From Actinophytocola sp035634895 (GTDB taxonomy: Bacteria > Actinomycetota > Actinomycetes > Mycobacteriales > Pseudonocardiaceae), in NCBI RefSeq assembly GCF_035634895.1, contig NZ_DASQCC010000238.1, positions 25,203 to 89,202 of the forward strand: a DNA stretch of 64,000 nt. Direction: 5' to 3'. How positions within the stretch are numbered: position 1 is the first letter of the stretch; the number at the start of each line of letters is the position of its first letter. This document shows positions 49,064 through 57,451 of the stretch, in pieces. Position numbers and translations under genes: made by a program. The notes beneath the pieces are model-generated. The model was not told the DNA's origin and ran no database searches. It worked only from the letters and a program-made list of their open reading frames with translations.

Positions 49064-50371
49064 CGTCCACAGCTCCTCGATCGCGTCGTGTAGCAACCGG
49101 CCCACGTCACCCAGGCGTTCGTGGTGTCCGTCGGCCGCGACGACCGTGCCGTTCGAGACCACCGTGTGCACGTCCGCAGCGGTCGCGGCGTACACCACCT
49201 GCGACGGGTGGCACCCCGCGGTCCGCAGGCTGTCCAGGCGCACCGCCACCAGGTCCGCGGGTGCGCCGGGCTCGATCCGTCCCGCGTGCGGCCAGCCCAG
49301 CGCCGCGTTGCCCGCCGAGGTCAGGGCGGTCACCAGGTCGTCCGGCGACAACCGGCCCCGCTGTCCGGTCCGCAACCGCTCGCCGTACTCCAGCGACCGG
49401 GCCTCCACCAGCGGATCCACCACCGCGTGCTGGTCGCTGCCCAGTGAGAGCGGCGCGCCGGCGTCCAGCAGCTCCCGTGCGGGCCCGATGCCGTCGGCGA
49501 GGTCCGCCTCGGTGGTCGGGCAGAAGCACGCCGCGGTGTGCGACGACCCCAGCAGCTCGACGTCCGTCGCGGTCAGGTGGGTGGCGTGGACGGCGGTCGT
49601 GTCCCGGCCCAGGGCACCGCAGTCGGCCAGCAGCTGGACCGGGGTGCGGCCGTACGCGGCGAGGCAGGCCTCGTTCTCGGCGGGCTGTTCGGACACGTGG
49701 ACGTGCAGCGGCCGTCCGTCCACATCGGACGCCAGCTCCGCGATGCCCGCGGCCGGCACCGCACGCACCGAGTGGATCGCCGCACCGGCCCGGACGCCCG
49801 GCCGGTCGTGCGCCGACAGGGCACGCTCGGCCCACGCCGCCACGCTGCCGTCGGAAAAACGTTGCTGTTCGGGGGAAAGCGGCGCGTCGATGCCGCCGGT
49901 GAGGTAGCACGTGTCGAGCAGTGTCAGCCGGATCCCGGCGGCGAGAGCGGCCTCCCGCAACGCCTCGCCCATGGCGTCCGGCTCCGCGTACCGGCCGCCG
50001 CCCGGCGGGTGGTGCAGGTAGTGGAACTCGCCGACGACGGTGACGCCGGCGACCGCCATCTCGGCGTACACGGCGGTCGCCAGGCGCAGGTAGCCGTCCG
50101 GGTCGAGCCGCGACGCCAGCCGGTACATGGCCTGGCGCCAGGTCCAGAAAGTCCCGCCGTCGTGGTGGGTGCGCCCCCGCAGCGCGCGGTGGAACGCGTG
50201 CGAGTGCACGTTGGCGAACCCGGGGAACACCAGTCCCCGCAACACCCGCGCGCCGGCGGGCGGGGTGTCGGCGGCGTGGACCTCGGTGATCCGTCCCTCG
50301 TCGACCTCGACGAGCGCGCCGTGCGTGAGCGTGGACCGCTGCAATGCGTGCTCGCACCAGTAGGTGGTCAT
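49061..50371 (-). CDS. hutF: Formimidoylglutamate deiminase HutF
   Basis: A 436-residue amidohydrolase converting N-formimino-glutamate to N-formylglutamate and ammonia. Metal ligands are in VFPGFANVHSHAFHRALRG, the substrate Tyr/His loop in GEFHYLHHPPGGG, and further ligands in HVHVSEQPAENEACL and LGSDQHAVVDPL. The starting ATG overlaps the M20 amidohydrolase stop (ATGA). Presence of HutF rather than HutG-type formiminoglutamase means the pathway must finish by N-formylglutamate hydrolysis. Confidence 0.92.
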   Translation of the reverse strand: MTTYWCEHALQRSTLTHGALVEVDEGRITEVHAADTPPAGARVLRGLVFPGFANVHSHAFHRALRGRTHHDGGTFWTWRQAMYRLASRLDPDGYLRLATAVYAEMAVAGVTVVGEFHYLHHPPGGGRYAEPDAMGEALREAALAAGIRLTLLDTCYLTGGIDAPLSPEQQRFSDGSVAAWAERALSAHDRPGVRAGAAIHSVRAVPAAGIAELASDVDGRPLHVHVSEQPAENEACLAAYGRTPVQLLADCGALGRDTTAVHATHLTATDVELLGSSHTAACFCPTTEADLADGIGPARELLDAGAPLSLGSDQHAVVDPLVEARSLEYGERLRTGQRGRLSPDDLVTALTSAGNAALGWPHAGRIEPGAPADLVAVRLDSLRTAGCHPSQVVYAATAADVHTVVSNGTVVAADGHHERLGDVGRLLHDAIEELWT

Positions 50372-51570
50372 CCGGCCAGCTGTCCGAGGACGGCCGCGAG
50401 GGCGGTGACCCCGGACTCGCAGTCGGCCGGCTCCGCGTACTCCTCCGGCGCGTGGGAGACGCCGGTCGGGTTGCGTACGAACAACATCGCGGTCGGCACG
50501 TGCGCGGCGAGCACGCCCGCGTCGTGCCCCGCGCCGGTCGGAAGGACCGGGATGCCGCCCAGCGCGGCGGCGATCCGGTCCCTCAGGCCGGGTTCGAAGT
50601 GCACGGTGTCGCCGTAGGACTCCTCGGTGACGGTGAGTACGCAGCCTTCCCGGTGGACCGCGTCCGACGCCATCGTGCGAATCTTCTCCAGCACGCGGCG
50701 CGTCGCGGCGTCGTCGGGCGCGCGGGCGTCGAGCCAGACGTCCACGGAGGACGCGATGACGTTGGTGCCACCGGGGTTCGGCACGAGCCGCCCGACGGTG
50801 GCTCGCGCGTCCTCGACGTCGGCGGCCGCGATCCGGGCCGCCAGCACCATCTCCGCGGCGGGGACCATCGGGTCGTGGCGGTCGCCGAGAAGCGTGGCGC
50901 CGGCGTGGTTTCCCTCGCCGGTGAACCGGAACCGCCAGCGCCCGTGCGCGAGGATCGAGCTGGCGACGGCGACCGGCGCGCCGAGGTCGACCAGTCCGCG
51001 GCCCTGCTCGACGTGCAGCTCGACGAACGTGCCGATGGTCGCCAGCACGTCGTCGTCCCGCCCGAGCCGCGCGGGATCGAGCCCGGCCGCGGTGACGGCG
51101 TCGGCGAGCGTGACACCGTCGGGATCGGCCAGCCGGCGCGCGGTGTCGGGGTCGATGGCACCGGAGAGCAGCCGGGAGCCGAGGCACGGCACCCCGAACC
51201 GCCCACCCTCCTCCTCGGCGAACACGACGACCGCGAGTGGCTTGGCGGGCGTGAACCCGCGCTCGCGCAACATGTCCACAGCGGACAGTGCGGAGACCAC
51301 GCCGAGCGGCCCGTCGAAGGCACCACCGCCGGGCACGGAGTCGAGATGGCTGCCGGTGACGATGGCGCCGGGCCCCGGCTCACCCCACCAGGCCCACAGG
51401 TTCCCGTTGCGGTCACCGCGCACGGCGAGCCCCCGCCGCTCCGCCTCTGCGAGGAACCACTCCCGCAGCTCGAGCTCGACCCGGTCGAACCCGTGCCGGG
51501 AGAACCCGCCGCGCCGGGGATCCCGCCCGACGCCCTCGATACTCGCGAGGAGTTGGGTGGCACTCGTCAT
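50368..51570 (-). CDS. M20 amidohydrolase (allantoate amidohydrolase-like) in the hut operon
   Basis: A 400-residue M20 metallopeptidase-family amidohydrolase, annotated in relatives as allantoate amidohydrolase or N-carbamoyl amino acid hydrolase. Metal ligands are visible in TGSHLDSVPGGGAFDG (His, Asp), VFAEEEGGRFG (Glu pair) and VELHVEQG (His), with the last His in GVSHAPEEY. The dimerisation-lid motif HGRWRFRFTGEGNHAGAT is also present. It is joined by ATGA overlaps to both hutU and hutF, and the same gene order occurs in Streptomyces. That position suggests it hydrolyses N-formylglutamate, the otherwise missing last step; this is inference. Confidence 0.9.
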   Translation of the reverse strand: MTSATQLLASIEGVGRDPRRGGFSRHGFDRVELELREWFLAEAERRGLAVRGDRNGNLWAWWGEPGPGAIVTGSHLDSVPGGGAFDGPLGVVSALSAVDMLRERGFTPAKPLAVVVFAEEEGGRFGVPCLGSRLLSGAIDPDTARRLADPDGVTLADAVTAAGLDPARLGRDDDVLATIGTFVELHVEQGRGLVDLGAPVAVASSILAHGRWRFRFTGEGNHAGATLLGDRHDPMVPAAEMVLAARIAAADVEDARATVGRLVPNPGGTNVIASSVDVWLDARAPDDAATRRVLEKIRTMASDAVHREGCVLTVTEESYGDTVHFEPGLRDRIAAALGGIPVLPTGAGHDAGVLAAHVPTAMLFVRNPTGVSHAPEEYAEPADCESGVTALAAVLGQLAG

Positions 51571-53219
51571 GGCATCGGCACCGTGACACCGCGGGCGGCG
51601 GCGACCGCGCGGGCGTCGTCGTAGCCGGCGTCCACGTGGCGGATCACACCCATGCCGGGGTCGTTGGTCAGCACACGGGCGATCTTCTCACCGGCGAGCG
51701 GGGTTCCGTCGGCCACGGTGACCTGGCCGGCGTGGATCGACCGACCGATGCCGACGCCGCCGCCGTGGTGGATCGACACCCAGCTCGCCCCGGACGCCGT
51801 GTTGACGAGCGCGTTCAGCAGCGGCCAGTCGGCGATCGCGTCGGAGCCGTCGGCCATGGCCTCGGTCTCCCGGTACGGCGAGGCGACCGAGCCGCAGTCG
51901 AGGTGGTCGCGGCCGATCACGACCGGCGCGGACAGCTCGCCGCTCGCCACCATCTCGTTGAACCGCAGGCCGGCCAGGTGCCGCTCGCCGTAGCCGAGCC
52001 AGCAGATCCGCGCCGGAAGTCCCTGGAAGGCAACGCGTTCGCCGGCCATCCGGATCCACCGGGCCAGGGACTCCTTCTCCGGGAACAACTCCAGGATCGC
52101 CCTGTCGGTCGCGGCGATGTCGGCCGGGTCGCCGGACAGCGCCGCCCACCGGAACGGTCCCATGCCCTCGCAGAACATCGGCCGGATGTAGGCCGGGACG
52201 AACCCCGGGAAGTCGAACGCCCGCTCGTACCCGCCGAGCTTGGCCTCGCCGCGGATGGAGTTGCCGTAGTCGAACACCTCCGCGCCGGCGTCGAGGAACC
52301 CGACCATGGCGCCGACGTGCTCGGCCATCGAGTCGCGGGCCCGCTCGGTGAACTCGTCCGGCTTCTTGGCCGCGTAGTCGGACCAGTCGTCGAGCTCGAC
52401 GCCCTTCGGCAGGTACGCCAACGGGTCGTGCGCCGAGGTCTGGTCGGTGACCACGTCGATCTCCACGCCGCGGCGCAGCAGCTCGGGCACGACGTCGGCG
52501 GCGTTGCCGATGACCGCCACGGAGAGCGCCCTGCCTTCCTTCTTCGCCCTGGTGACCCGCGCGACGGCATCGTCCAGCGAGGACGCCACCTCGTCGAGGT
52601 ACCGGGTCTCGACGCGGCGGTGCGCGCGGGCCGGGTCGACCTCGACACACAGCGCGACGCCGTCGTTCATCGTGATGGCGAGGGGTTGCGCGCCACCCAT
52701 GCCGCCGAGCCCCGCGGTCAGCGTGAGGGTGCCGCGCAGCGAGCCCCCGAACCGCTTGCGTGCCACGGCGGCGAAGGTCTCGTACGTGCCCTGCAGGATG
52801 CCCTGCGTGCCGATGTAGATCCAGGAGCCGGCCGTCATCTGGCCGTACATGGTGAGCCCCAACGACTCCAGCCGGCGGAACTCCGGCCAGGTGGCCCAGT
52901 CGCCGACGAGGTTGGAGTTCGCGATCAGCACGCGGGGCGCCCACTCGTGCGTGCGCATGACGCCGACGGGCTTGCCGGACTGGACGAGCAGGGTCTCGTC
53001 CTCGCGCAGGGCGGTCAGCTCGCGGGTGATCGCCTCGAAGCTGGCCCAGTTGCGGGCGGCCCGGCCGGTGCCGCCGTAGACGACGAGGTCGTCCGGCCGC
53101 TCGGCCACCTCCGGATCGAGGTTGTTGTGGAACATGCGCAGCGCGGCCTCGGTCTGCCAGCTGCGAGCGGTCAGGGTGTTCCCGCGGGCGGCGCGGACGG
53201 GACGAGCTTGAGCGGTCAT
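51567..53219 (-). CDS. hutU: Urocanate hydratase HutU
   Basis: A 550-residue NAD-dependent urocanase. Hallmarks are GTGRAARNWASFEAI, the TAGLGGMGGAQPLAITMNDGVALCVEVD nucleotide-binding block, and RICWLGYGERHLAGLRFNEMV with GRDHLDCGSVASPYRETEAM near the active site. It converts urocanate to imidazolonepropionate. It starts 139 nt after hutH on the same strand and leads a tightly overlapping unit hutU-M20-hutF. A palindrome in the hutH-hutU gap suggests its own promoter. Confidence 0.97.
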   Translation of the reverse strand: MTAQARPVRAARGNTLTARSWQTEAALRMFHNNLDPEVAERPDDLVVYGGTGRAARNWASFEAITRELTALREDETLLVQSGKPVGVMRTHEWAPRVLIANSNLVGDWATWPEFRRLESLGLTMYGQMTAGSWIYIGTQGILQGTYETFAAVARKRFGGSLRGTLTLTAGLGGMGGAQPLAITMNDGVALCVEVDPARAHRRVETRYLDEVASSLDDAVARVTRAKKEGRALSVAVIGNAADVVPELLRRGVEIDVVTDQTSAHDPLAYLPKGVELDDWSDYAAKKPDEFTERARDSMAEHVGAMVGFLDAGAEVFDYGNSIRGEAKLGGYERAFDFPGFVPAYIRPMFCEGMGPFRWAALSGDPADIAATDRAILELFPEKESLARWIRMAGERVAFQGLPARICWLGYGERHLAGLRFNEMVASGELSAPVVIGRDHLDCGSVASPYRETEAMADGSDAIADWPLLNALVNTASGASWVSIHHGGGVGIGRSIHAGQVTVADGTPLAGEKIARVLTNDPGMGVIRHVDAGYDDARAVAAARGVTVPMP

Positions 53220-53247
53220 GGCAGATCCACCCCCGCCTCCCGGGAAT

Positions 53248-53262
53248 TGACCCTTGTGGTCA
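53248..53262. promoter_or_regulatory. Inverted repeat upstream of hutU
   Basis: TGACC-CTTGT-GGTCA is a perfect 5-bp inverted repeat lying 29-43 nt upstream of the hutU ATG. It differs from the HutR-like motif upstream of hutH, so it may bind another regulator or overlap the hutU promoter. Confidence 0.4.
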
Positions 53263-53358
53263 CCTTGGTATTTTGCCGTTCAGTGAGGCACGTACTTGTG
53301 GCTGAGTTGCGTCCCGTTCCCCTCAGGCGCGGTTGACGTCCACTCGTTCCATGCAGAG

Positions 53359-54855
53359 TCATGGCAGTTCTCCTGATCGAATCAGTGTTTCGGCAGCGGC
53401 GATCTCCGGGGCGAGGTGGCGGTCCGGGCCAGGCCCGGGGACGGTACGGCGCAGTGCCGCGACGGCCCGCGCGGTGGCGGGTGCCGGCGTGAGCGGCGCC
53501 CGCAGGTCGAGTGCCCGCGCCGCGGTGAGCAGCTCGACGGCGAGCACGGTCGTGAGCCCGTTGACCGCCCTGCGCAGCTTGCGGGCGGCGGACCAGCCCA
53601 TCGAGACGTGGTCCTCCTGCATGGCCGAGCTGGGGATCGAGTCGACCGACGCGGGCACCGCCAGCCGCTTCAGCTCCGAGACGATCGCGGCCTGCGTGTA
53701 CTGGGCGATCATGTGGCCGGAGTCCACGCCGGGGTCGGCCGCGAGGAACGGCGGCAGGCCGTGGCTCCGCGTGGCGTCGAGCATCCGGTCGGTGCGCCGC
53801 TCGGCCATGCTCGCCACGTCGGCGACGGGAATCGCCAGGAAGTCCAGCGTGTACGCGACGGGCGCGCCGTGGAAGTTGCCGTTGGACTCGACCCGCCCGT
53901 CCGGCAGCACGACCGGGTTGTCGATGGCCGCGGCGAGCTCCCGGTCGGCGACGGTCTCCACGTAGGCCACGGTGTCGCGCGCGGCGCCGTGGACCTGGGG
54001 CGCGCAGCGGAGCGAGTACGCGTCCTGCACCCGGTTGCAGTCCGGCCCCCGGTGGCTGGCCATGATCGCGGAGCCGTCGAGCAACGCGGTCATCCGGGCG
54101 GCGGAGGCCGCCTGGCCGGGATGCGGCCGCAGCGCCTGGAGATCGGCGGCGAACACCCGGTCGGTGCCGAGCAGCGCCTCGACGCTCATGGCGGCGGTGA
54201 GGTCGGCGACGTCGAGGAGCCGGTGCAGGTCGTGCAGGGCGAGCACCAGCATGCCGAGCATGCCGTCGGTGCCGTTGATGAGCGCGAGCCCCTCCTTCTC
54301 GGCCAGTTCGAGCGGGGCGATGCCGGCCTCGTACAGGGCGTCGCGTGCGGGTCTGCGCCGGCCCGCCACGTCGACCTCACCCTCGCCCATGAGCGCGAGG
54401 GCCACGGCGGAGAGCGGCGCGAGGTCCCCGGAGCACCCGAGTGAGCCGTACTCGTGGACGACCGGGGTGATACCCGCGTTGAGCAGGTGGGTAAGCGCTT
54501 CCACGGTCTCCACGCGGACCCCGGTGCGACCGGACGCGAGGGTGCGCAGCCGCAGCAGCATGAGGCCGCGCACGACCTCGGTCTCGACGGCCGGGCCCGC
54601 GCCGGCGGCGTGCGACCGGATGAGCGAGCGCTGGAGCGCAGCCCGCCGGTCCAGTGGAATGTGCCGGGTGGCGAGGGCCCCGAAGCCGGTCGAGACCCCG
54701 TAGGTGGGCATCGCCGCCTCGGCGAGCCGCTCGACGTGGTCCCGCGTCTTGACGACCTCGGCCAGCGCCGCGGCGCTGACCTCGACCGGCGCGTCGTCCC
54801 GCACGACCGCGACAACCTGCTCACGGGACAACGGCCCGCCATCGATCACGACCAT
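53359..54855 (-). CDS. hutH: Histidine ammonia-lyase HutH
   Basis: A 498-residue lyase removing ammonia from histidine to give urocanate. The active-site Tyr lies in TYGVSTGFGALA. The MIO-forming segment reads GSLGCSGDLAPLS: Ser142 is flanked by Cys141 rather than the Ala of the Pseudomonas enzyme. I believe other actinobacterial HutH proteins share this. LINGTDGMLGML and AMQEDHVSMGWSAARKLRR are further family motifs. It is transcribed divergently from an IclR regulator across 73 bp containing a HutR-like palindrome. Confidence 0.96.
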   Translation of the reverse strand: MVVIDGGPLSREQVVAVVRDDAPVEVSAAALAEVVKTRDHVERLAEAAMPTYGVSTGFGALATRHIPLDRRAALQRSLIRSHAAGAGPAVETEVVRGLMLLRLRTLASGRTGVRVETVEALTHLLNAGITPVVHEYGSLGCSGDLAPLSAVALALMGEGEVDVAGRRRPARDALYEAGIAPLELAEKEGLALINGTDGMLGMLVLALHDLHRLLDVADLTAAMSVEALLGTDRVFAADLQALRPHPGQAASAARMTALLDGSAIMASHRGPDCNRVQDAYSLRCAPQVHGAARDTVAYVETVADRELAAAIDNPVVLPDGRVESNGNFHGAPVAYTLDFLAIPVADVASMAERRTDRMLDATRSHGLPPFLAADPGVDSGHMIAQYTQAAIVSELKRLAVPASVDSIPSSAMQEDHVSMGWSAARKLRRAVNGLTTVLAVELLTAARALDLRAPLTPAPATARAVAALRRTVPGPGPDRHLAPEIAAAETLIRSGELP

Positions 54856-54910
54856 GACCTACATCTCAGCGCGCCCCGGCCGCCAGCACGACCCGGCGGC
54901 CGGGGAGAGG

Positions 54911-54926
54911 GTCTGGTATTCCAGAC
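54911..54926. promoter_or_regulatory. HutR-like palindrome between hutH and the IclR gene
   Basis: GTCTGG-TATT-CCAGAC is a perfect 6-bp inverted repeat ending 2 nt before the regulator's ATG and 56 nt upstream of hutH. Its centre TCTGGTATTCCAGA matches the motif I recall for C. glutamicum HutR (TCTGwwATwCCAGA) at all but one position. Confidence 0.8.
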
Positions 54927-54928
54927 AC

Positions 54929-55699
54929 ATGACCGACATACCCGCCCTTCGCCGTGGCCTGGCGGTGCTGCGCCTGCTGGCCGGCCGGGCGGGACCGGTG
55001 ACCGCGGCGTACGTGGCACGCGAGCTGGACCTGCCGCGCTCGACGACCTACCACCTGCTCGCCGAGCTGGCCGAGTCCGGTTTCGTGACGCACCTGCCCG
55101 AGGACCGCCGGTACGGGCTCGGGCTGGCCGCGTTCGAGCTGGGCTCGGCCTACCTGCGCCACGACCCGCTGGAACGGCTGGCGCGGCCGGTGTTGCAGGC
55201 GCTGATCGGCCGCACCAACCACGTCGCGCAGCTGGGCGTGCTGCACGGCCGCGAAACCCTGTACCTGCTGCGCGAGCAGCCCGCCCGGCACGCGACGGTG
55301 GTGACCGACGTGGGTGTCCGGCTCCCGGCCCACCTGCCCGCCTCGGGCCGCGCGATGCTCGGCACGCTGCCGGCGGCGCAGGTCCGGGCACTGTTCTTCG
55401 GCAAGTCCGCGTTCGTGGACCGGACGGGCCGTGGTCCGACCGATCTCCCGTCCCTGCGGCGACGGCTCACCGAGGCCCGCCGCCGGGGCTGGACGGTCGA
55501 GGACGGTTACGTGACGCCGGGCTTCGCGTCGGTGGCCGCCCCGGTGCTGGACCACGGTGGACATCCGATCGCCGCCATCTCGACCACGTTCCGGCACGAG
55601 TGCGAGCCGGAGTGCGGGGAGAGCTGGCCGGCACTGGCCGCCGAGACCCGCCGGGCGGCGGCCGAGCTGAGCACGCGGATCGGCGGCACCCGCGGCTGA
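54929..55699 (+). CDS. hutR: IclR-family regulator of histidine utilisation (HutR-like)
   Basis: A 256-residue IclR regulator. The winged HTH is ALRRGLAVLRLLAGRAGPVTAAYVARELDLPRSTTYHLLAEL. The effector domain includes LGVLHGRETLYLLREQ, RLPAHLPASGRAMLGTLP and GYVTPGFASVAAPVLDHGGHPIAAIS. It diverges from hutH with a palindrome on its own start region. IclR-type HutR controls hut genes in Corynebacterium, so the same role is proposed; whether it activates or represses here is open. Confidence 0.87.
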   Translation: MTDIPALRRGLAVLRLLAGRAGPVTAAYVARELDLPRSTTYHLLAELAESGFVTHLPEDRRYGLGLAAFELGSAYLRHDPLERLARPVLQALIGRTNHVAQLGVLHGRETLYLLREQPARHATVVTDVGVRLPAHLPASGRAMLGTLPAAQVRALFFGKSAFVDRTGRGPTDLPSLRRRLTEARRRGWTVEDGYVTPGFASVAAPVLDHGGHPIAAISTTFRHECEPECGESWPALAAETRRAAAELSTRIGGTRG

Positions 55700-55748
55700 C
55701 GGCGCCGCCAGGCACGCACGACGGTCACTCCTGCCCGGCCGGACAGAA

Positions 55749-55780
55749 GTGGCCGCGCCCGGAACCCCGAGCGCGGCCAC
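55749..55780. terminator. Bidirectional terminator hairpin
   Basis: GTGGCCGCGC at 55749-55758 pairs perfectly with GCGCGGCCAC at 55771-55780 around a 12-nt loop. It sits between the convergent IclR gene and the osmoprotectant importer operon. Confidence 0.75.
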
Positions 55781-55790
55781 CAGAAGAGAC

Positions 55791-56702
55791 TCAGAGACCG
55801 ACCTTCGACAGCCAGTCCTTCGCCACGTCCGCGTACTCCGGCTTGTCCGGGGCGTCCAGCGCGGTGTTGAGCTCCTGCAGCGCCTTCGTGTCGAGCTTGG
55901 CCGACACCGCGTTCAGCGCCGCCTTGACCGTGTCGTTCACCTTGTCCTTGTTGATCAGGGGCACGACGTTCTGGGCCGCGAAGTTGCTCTTCGGGTCCTC
56001 CAGCACGACCAGGTCGTTGGCCTCGATGGACGCGTCCGTGGTGAAGATGTCCGCGGCCTGCACCGTGCCGTCCAGCAACGCCTTCGTCGTGATCGCACCC
56101 GGCTCCAGCGCGCTGAAGCCCTTGAACGTGCAGCCGTAGGTCTCCTTGAAGCCCGGGATGCCGTCCGGCCGCTGCTGGATCTCCGGCGGACCGCCGAAGG
56201 TCACCTCACCGCAGTGCGGCACCAGGTCCTCGATGGACTTCAGCTTCCACTTGTCCGCGGTCGCCTTGGTGACGACGATCGCGTCCTTGTCCTCGGCCTC
56301 GGCCTTGTCCAGCACGGTGAGGTTGCTCGGCAGCTCCTTCTGCAGCGCCGTGTAGACCTCGTCCGCCTCGACCTCCTTCGCCTGCTTGTTCAGGAACTGC
56401 AGCAACGTGCCCGTGTACTCGGGAATGAGGTCGATCGAGCCGTCCTTCAGGCCGTCCATGTACTTCTCGCGGCTGCCCAGGTCGAACTTCCTGGTCACCG
56501 TCACGCCCTTGGCCTCCAGCGTCTGCGCGTAGATCTCGGCGAGCAGCTGGCTCTCCGGGAAGTTCGCGGAGCCGATGGTGAGCGAGCCGGCAGAGGCGGA
56601 GCCCGACGACTTGTCGTCGGCAAGTGGATCGGAACTGCCGCACGCGGAAACGGCCAGCGTCGCCGCCAGGGCCGTCGCCAAGCCGGCGATAACGCGTTTC
56701 AT
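55791..56702 (-). CDS. Osmoprotectant ABC importer, substrate-binding lipoprotein
   Basis: A 303-residue lipoprotein with lipobox LAVSACG (Cys21). The mature protein matches OpuCC/ProX-type glycine betaine/choline-binding proteins: LTIGSANFPESQLLAEIYAQTLEAKG, LIPEYTGTLLQFL, and DIFTTDASIEANDLVVLEDPKSNFAAQNVVPLI. It delivers betaine-like or quaternary-amine solutes to the two permeases encoded just upstream. It is last of four genes ordered ATPase, permease, permease, binding protein. ATG 56702 starts the lipoprotein signal. Confidence 0.92.
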   Translation of the reverse strand: MKRVIAGLATALAATLAVSACGSSDPLADDKSSGSASAGSLTIGSANFPESQLLAEIYAQTLEAKGVTVTRKFDLGSREKYMDGLKDGSIDLIPEYTGTLLQFLNKQAKEVEADEVYTALQKELPSNLTVLDKAEAEDKDAIVVTKATADKWKLKSIEDLVPHCGEVTFGGPPEIQQRPDGIPGFKETYGCTFKGFSALEPGAITTKALLDGTVQAADIFTTDASIEANDLVVLEDPKSNFAAQNVVPLINKDKVNDTVKAALNAVSAKLDTKALQELNTALDAPDKPEYADVAKDWLSKVGL

Positions 56703-56713
56703 TCTCTGTCTCC

Positions 56714-57451
56714 TCACGTGGACCTACCAACCAATTCCGGAGTCGGCTTGCGCCAGATCCGAGAGACTCGCCCGCGGGTGGTGGCATTGCGCAGACCCGG
56801 CGAGACCGCGAGCCGCTGGACGACCTCCAGCACGCCCTCGACCACCAGCGCCAGCAGGGCGATGACGATGGCGCCCGCCGCCATCTGCGGGTAACCGTCC
56901 GGCGAGCCTGCGCCGGCGTTGTTGCCGTCGATGACGAACCGGCCGAGGCCGCCCAACGCCACGTACGCGGCGATGGTCGCGGTCGCGATCACCTGCAGCG
57001 TGGCCGAGCGGATGCCGCCCAGGATCAGCGGCAGCGCGTTCGGCAGCTCGACCTTCCACAGCACCGTCGAGCCACGCATGCCCATGCCCTGCGCCGCGTC
57101 GACGACCGCGCGGTCGACGTTGCGGACGCCCGCGTAGGTGCCGGCCAGGATCGGCGGCAGGGCGAGGATGACCAGCGAGATCACCACCGGCAGCAGGCCG
57201 ACGTAGGTCAGCAGCACCAGCAGCGTCAGCAGGCCGAGCTCGGGCAGCGCACGCAGGCCGTTGGACAGGCCGGCGATCAGGAACGTGCCGCGGCCGGTGT
57301 GCCCGATGACCGCGCCGATCGGGACCGCGATCGCCGCCGCGACGACCACGGTCAGGGCCGTGTAGCCGAGGTGTTCGAGGATCCTGGTGGGAATGCCGGT
57401 CGGCCCGGTCCAGTGGTCCGGGTTGAACAGCCAGTCCAGCGCCGAGTTCAC
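56714..57451 (-). CDS. Osmoprotectant ABC importer, permease 2
   Basis: A 245-residue permease with about six membrane helices. The ATPase-contact EAA loop is AAQGMGMRGSTVLWKVELPNALPLILGGIR. It is an OpuCB/OpuCD-type protein. GTG 57451 overlaps the stop of the other permease gene (4 nt). The gap to the binding protein is 11 nt. The two permeases differ in sequence and probably form a heterodimer. Confidence 0.92.
   Translation of the reverse strand: MNSALDWLFNPDHWTGPTGIPTRILEHLGYTALTVVVAAAIAVPIGAVIGHTGRGTFLIAGLSNGLRALPELGLLTLLVLLTYVGLLPVVISLVILALPPILAGTYAGVRNVDRAVVDAAQGMGMRGSTVLWKVELPNALPLILGGIRSATLQVIATATIAAYVALGGLGRFVIDGNNAGAGSPDGYPQMAAGAIVIALLALVVEGVLEVVQRLAVSPGLRNATTRGRVSRIWRKPTPELVGRST

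Noticed and set aside
56206..56787. Separate gene overlapping the osmoprotectant binding protein
   Set aside because: It is an out-of-frame shadow; the lipoprotein frame has a lipobox and full family match.
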